This document shows positions 62,063 to 64,000 of a DNA stretch of 64,000 bases, in pieces. The first letter of the stretch is position 1, and the number at the start of each line of letters is the position of its first letter. The notes beneath the pieces are model-generated. The model made no database searches. It had not been told where the DNA came from and was given only the letters and a program-made list of their open reading frames with translations. Both the position numbers and the translations under genes were made by a program. This DNA comes from Methylopila sp. M107 (GTDB taxonomy: Bacteria; Pseudomonadota; Alphaproteobacteria; Rhizobiales; Methylopilaceae). The stretch spans positions 2,088,176-2,152,175 of the forward strand of contig NZ_ARWB01000001.1 of assembly GCF_000384475.1 (NCBI RefSeq), read 5' to 3'.

Positions 62063-62398
62063 TTTCGAACGTTCCGGCTGGGGACGGCGAGGGGTCGAAC
62101 TGTCGACGACGCTGGGGACAGCTGTGGATGACGTCCGGGCCAAAGCCCGAAGCGCGCCGCACTGTCGCCGAGCCGGCGATTTTCATCAACAGGCCGATCG
62201 TCCGGGACGGGCGCAGCCGGCCTGCCGGAACAATGGTGAATGAATCGTTAAGACCCCAGCGGCGTCACAGGTCTTAACGATTGGTAAACGAGAGCGGGCG
62301 TGTGGACGGCTTGTGGACGGTCTGGAACGTCTGTAATCCGCACCCCTAGAAGAAGAAGCAGAAGAGTCTTTTCTAGATTCTTTGAAGGGAGGCCATCC
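62063..62398. other. Candidate chromosomal replication origin (oriC) upstream of hemE
   Basis: A 336-bp gene-free segment beside hemE, where the Caulobacter and Rickettsia origins lie. It contains a perfect 13-bp inverted repeat (62243-62255 / 62270-62282); each arm carries a near-consensus CtrA box (plus strand TTAA-N7-TAAA at 62274-62288; minus strand TTAA-N7-TTCA at 62237-62251). A DnaA-like box TGTGGATGA lies at 62123-62131 (8 of 9), with TGTGGACGG at 62301 and 62312. GANTC methylation sites are at 62242, 62364 and 62376. Origin activity is inferred; the segment must also hold the hemE promoter. Confidence 0.6.
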
Positions 62399-63469
62399 GT
62401 GCCCGAGACTGTGGCCGAACGCCTGAGGTCGAAGGCCGGCGCCGACGCGCCGAAGCTCATCCGCGTGCTCTCCGGCGAGACGATCTGGCCGCCTCCCATC
62501 TGGCTGATGCGGCAGGCGGGACGCTATCTCCCGGAGTATCGCGCGCTCAGAGCCAAAGCCGGCGGCTTCCTCGATCTCTGCTACACGCCGGAATTGGCGA
62601 CCGAGGTCACGCTGCAGCCGATCAGGCGCTTCGACCTCGACGCCGCCATTCTGTTCTCCGACATCCTCGTCGTGCCGCATGCGCTTGGCCAGGAGGTGCG
62701 CTTCGTCGAAGGCGAAGGCCCCCGGCTCGATCCGCTGCAGGACCGCGCGGCCTTCTCGCGGCTGAAGGACGCCATCGACCTCGATTTCCTCGGCCCGGTC
62801 TACGAGACCGTGTCCCGGGTCCGGGCGGAGCTTGCGAAGTCGAAGGCGCTGATCGGCTTTTGCGGCGCGCCCTATACGGTCGCGACCTACATGGTCGGCG
62901 GTCGCGGCGGCGAGGAGCAGGCGCCCGCGCGGCTGATGGCCTATCGCGACCCGGACGGGTTCCAGGATCTGATCGACCGGCTGGTCGACGCCTCCGCGGC
63001 GCACCTCGTCGCGCAGCTAAAGGCGGGCGCCGACGCGGTGCAAATCTTCGACAGCTGGAGCGGGGATCTTCCGCCGAAGGAGTTCGCGCGCTGGTCGACC
63101 GATCCGATCGCGCGGCTGTGCGGGAAGGTGCGGGACGAGGTCCCTGGAGCGAAGATCATCGCCTTTGCGCGCGGCGCCGGATCGAAGCTCGCGGATTTCG
63201 CGGGCGTGGTCCCGGCCGACGGTTTTGGGCTCGCGACGTCGGAAGATCTCTATGCGGCGCGCTCGGCGGTCTATTCGTGCCGGGCGCTGCAGGGGTCGGT
63301 CGATCCGATCGCGCTGGTCGCGGGCGGCGAGGCGCTCGACCGGGCCGTGGACGGCGTTCTGCAGGCGCTGGGGCGCAATCCGCTGATCCTCAACCTCGGC
63401 CATGGGGTGAGACAGGAAACGCCGCCAGAGCACGTCGCGCAGCTCGTGGCGCGGGTACGGGCGGAGTGA
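62399..63469 (+). CDS. hemE: Uroporphyrinogen decarboxylase
   Basis: 356 residues from GTG 62399, which has 'gggagg' six to seven bases upstream; the in-frame codon at 62300 is rejected because the residues before are basic junk. It converts uroporphyrinogen III to coproporphyrinogen III. The signature 'WLMRQAGRYLPEYRALR' is at about residues 35-50, the catalytic Asp in 'AILFSDILVVPHALG', with 'GFCGAPYTVATYMVGG' and 'QIFDSWSGDLPP' following. It is followed by hemJ, giving two heme genes in a row. Confidence 0.96.
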   Translation: MPETVAERLRSKAGADAPKLIRVLSGETIWPPPIWLMRQAGRYLPEYRALRAKAGGFLDLCYTPELATEVTLQPIRRFDLDAAILFSDILVVPHALGQEVRFVEGEGPRLDPLQDRAAFSRLKDAIDLDFLGPVYETVSRVRAELAKSKALIGFCGAPYTVATYMVGGRGGEEQAPARLMAYRDPDGFQDLIDRLVDASAAHLVAQLKAGADAVQIFDSWSGDLPPKEFARWSTDPIARLCGKVRDEVPGAKIIAFARGAGSKLADFAGVVPADGFGLATSEDLYAARSAVYSCRALQGSVDPIALVAGGEALDRAVDGVLQALGRNPLILNLGHGVRQETPPEHVAQLVARVRAE

Positions 63470-63474
63470 GGAGC

Positions 63475-63586
63475 GGTGTCATCCCGGACGACGCGTCAGC
63501 GTCGATCCGGGATCGTTCTCAGGCGCGAACCGCCATTTTCTGAAGACGATCCCGGCTCGCGCTTCGCTTGGCCGGGATGACGGGTT
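63475..63586. repeat. Palindromic intergenic repeat, family A
   Basis: 'gtcatcccggacgacgcg' and 'gatccgggatcg' on the left, 'cgatcccggctcgcgcttcg' and 'ccgggatgac' on the right. It lies between hemE and hemJ and ends five bases before the hemJ start, so it overlaps the expected ribosome-binding region. Confidence 0.65.
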
Positions 63587-63590
63587 TGCC

Positions 63591-64000
63591 ATGGACCTCT
63601 ACCTCTGGATCAAGGCCCTGCACGTCGTCGCGGTCATTTCCTGGATGGCCGCGATGCTCTATCTGCCGCGGCTGTTCGTCTATCACGCCGCCGAAACGCC
63701 CGGTTCCGCGACCTCGGAGACCTTCAAGGTCATGGAGCGGCGCCTGCTGAAGGCGATCATGACGCCCGCCATCATCGTCGCTTGGGTCGCCGGGATCTTC
63801 CTGATCTGGAAGGGCGGATGGATCTCGTCCGGCTGGCTGCACGCCAAGCTCGCGGCCGTCGTCGCGCTCTCCGGCGCGCATGGCTACCTTGCGGCGCGCG
63901 TCCGCGACTTCGCGGCGGACCGCAATACGAAGCCGCAGCGATTCTATCGGATACTGAACGAGGTCCCGACGCTCCTGATGCTCGTCATCGTCGTCCTCGT
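63591..64000 (+). CDS. hemJ: Protoporphyrinogen IX oxidase HemJ, N-terminal part (3' end outside window)
   Basis: At least 136 residues before the window ends, with the frame still open. It starts 'MDLYLWIKALHVVAVISWMA', with the heme-ligand His in 'KALHVVAVISWMAAMLYLPR' and 'LFVYHAAE', then 'FKVMERRLLKAIMTPAIIVAW' and 'WLHAKLAAVVALSGAHGYL'. This is the HemJ/UPF0093 membrane family that oxidises protoporphyrinogen IX. It follows hemE, as is usual in alphaproteobacteria. No good ribosome site is visible because a repeat sits immediately upstream. Confidence 0.92.
   Translation, partial: MDLYLWIKALHVVAVISWMAAMLYLPRLFVYHAAETPGSATSETFKVMERRLLKAIMTPAIIVAWVAGIFLIWKGGWISSGWLHAKLAAVVALSGAHGYLAARVRDFAADRNTKPQRFYRILNEVPTLLMLVIVVL

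Overview
The window is very GC-rich chromosomal DNA from an alphaproteobacterium, most likely a methylotrophic member of the Hyphomicrobiales. Three things point there: two tandem XoxF-type methanol dehydrogenases, a hemE-ppsR-maf-aroE-coaE-dnaQ-secB block in the order known beside alphaproteobacterial replication origins, and an alphaproteobacterial his operon with an embedded DUF2628 gene. No tRNA, rRNA or CRISPR array was recognised. The genus assignment is inference.

Layout. 1-6540 is a glucarate/galactarate catabolic locus: two paralogous LysR regulators, an L-talarate/galactarate-type dehydratase, glucarate dehydratase, a GarL-type aldolase and tartronate semialdehyde reductase, which together would take C6 aldarates to pyruvate and glycerate. 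6910-15062 holds ilvA, an EamA exporter, a Na/Pi cotransporter-like protein, a MocR regulator, a CopG regulator with a PHB depolymerase, and a DUF983 protein. 15603-19588 has a small secreted protein, an OmpR/EnvZ-type two-component pair and selD. 19969-28765 is a methylotrophy region: a MoxXY/NarLX-like two-component pair divergent from two tandem xoxF genes with matching 3' ends, then a convergent MHYT-PAS-GGDEF-EAL protein.

28871-33135 carries an amine oxidase, DUF4345, SDR, a Thr-rich secreted protein and DUF2189. 33189-35005 is a dense repeat region ending in an IS630-family element whose transposase is split at an A8 run. 35121-40753 (minus) is hisB-DUF2628-hisH-hisA-[vapBC]-hisF-hisE-coaA, with a toxin-antitoxin pair between hisA and hisF. 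41008-49902 has a Dps-like protein, hslVU, two uncharacterised proteins, and pheST/rplT/rpmI. 50122-56720 has a molbindin, TauE exporter, def, rmuC, pyrE, an Smr protein, mltA and a Tim44-like protein. 56903-64000 is fxsA, secB, dnaQ, a translationally coupled ppsR-maf-aroE-coaE operon, a candidate oriC, hemE and hemJ (cut by the window end).

Intergenic DNA is filled with at least five families of palindromic repeats (called A to E here). Family B is a homogeneous element of about 140 bp with a conserved interior, and looks mobile or MITE-like. The strongest leads are the candidate origin at 62063-62398 (inverted CtrA-like boxes, DnaA-like boxes, three GANTC sites), the xoxF pair with its duplicated 3' regulatory block, and the vapBC insertion in the his operon.
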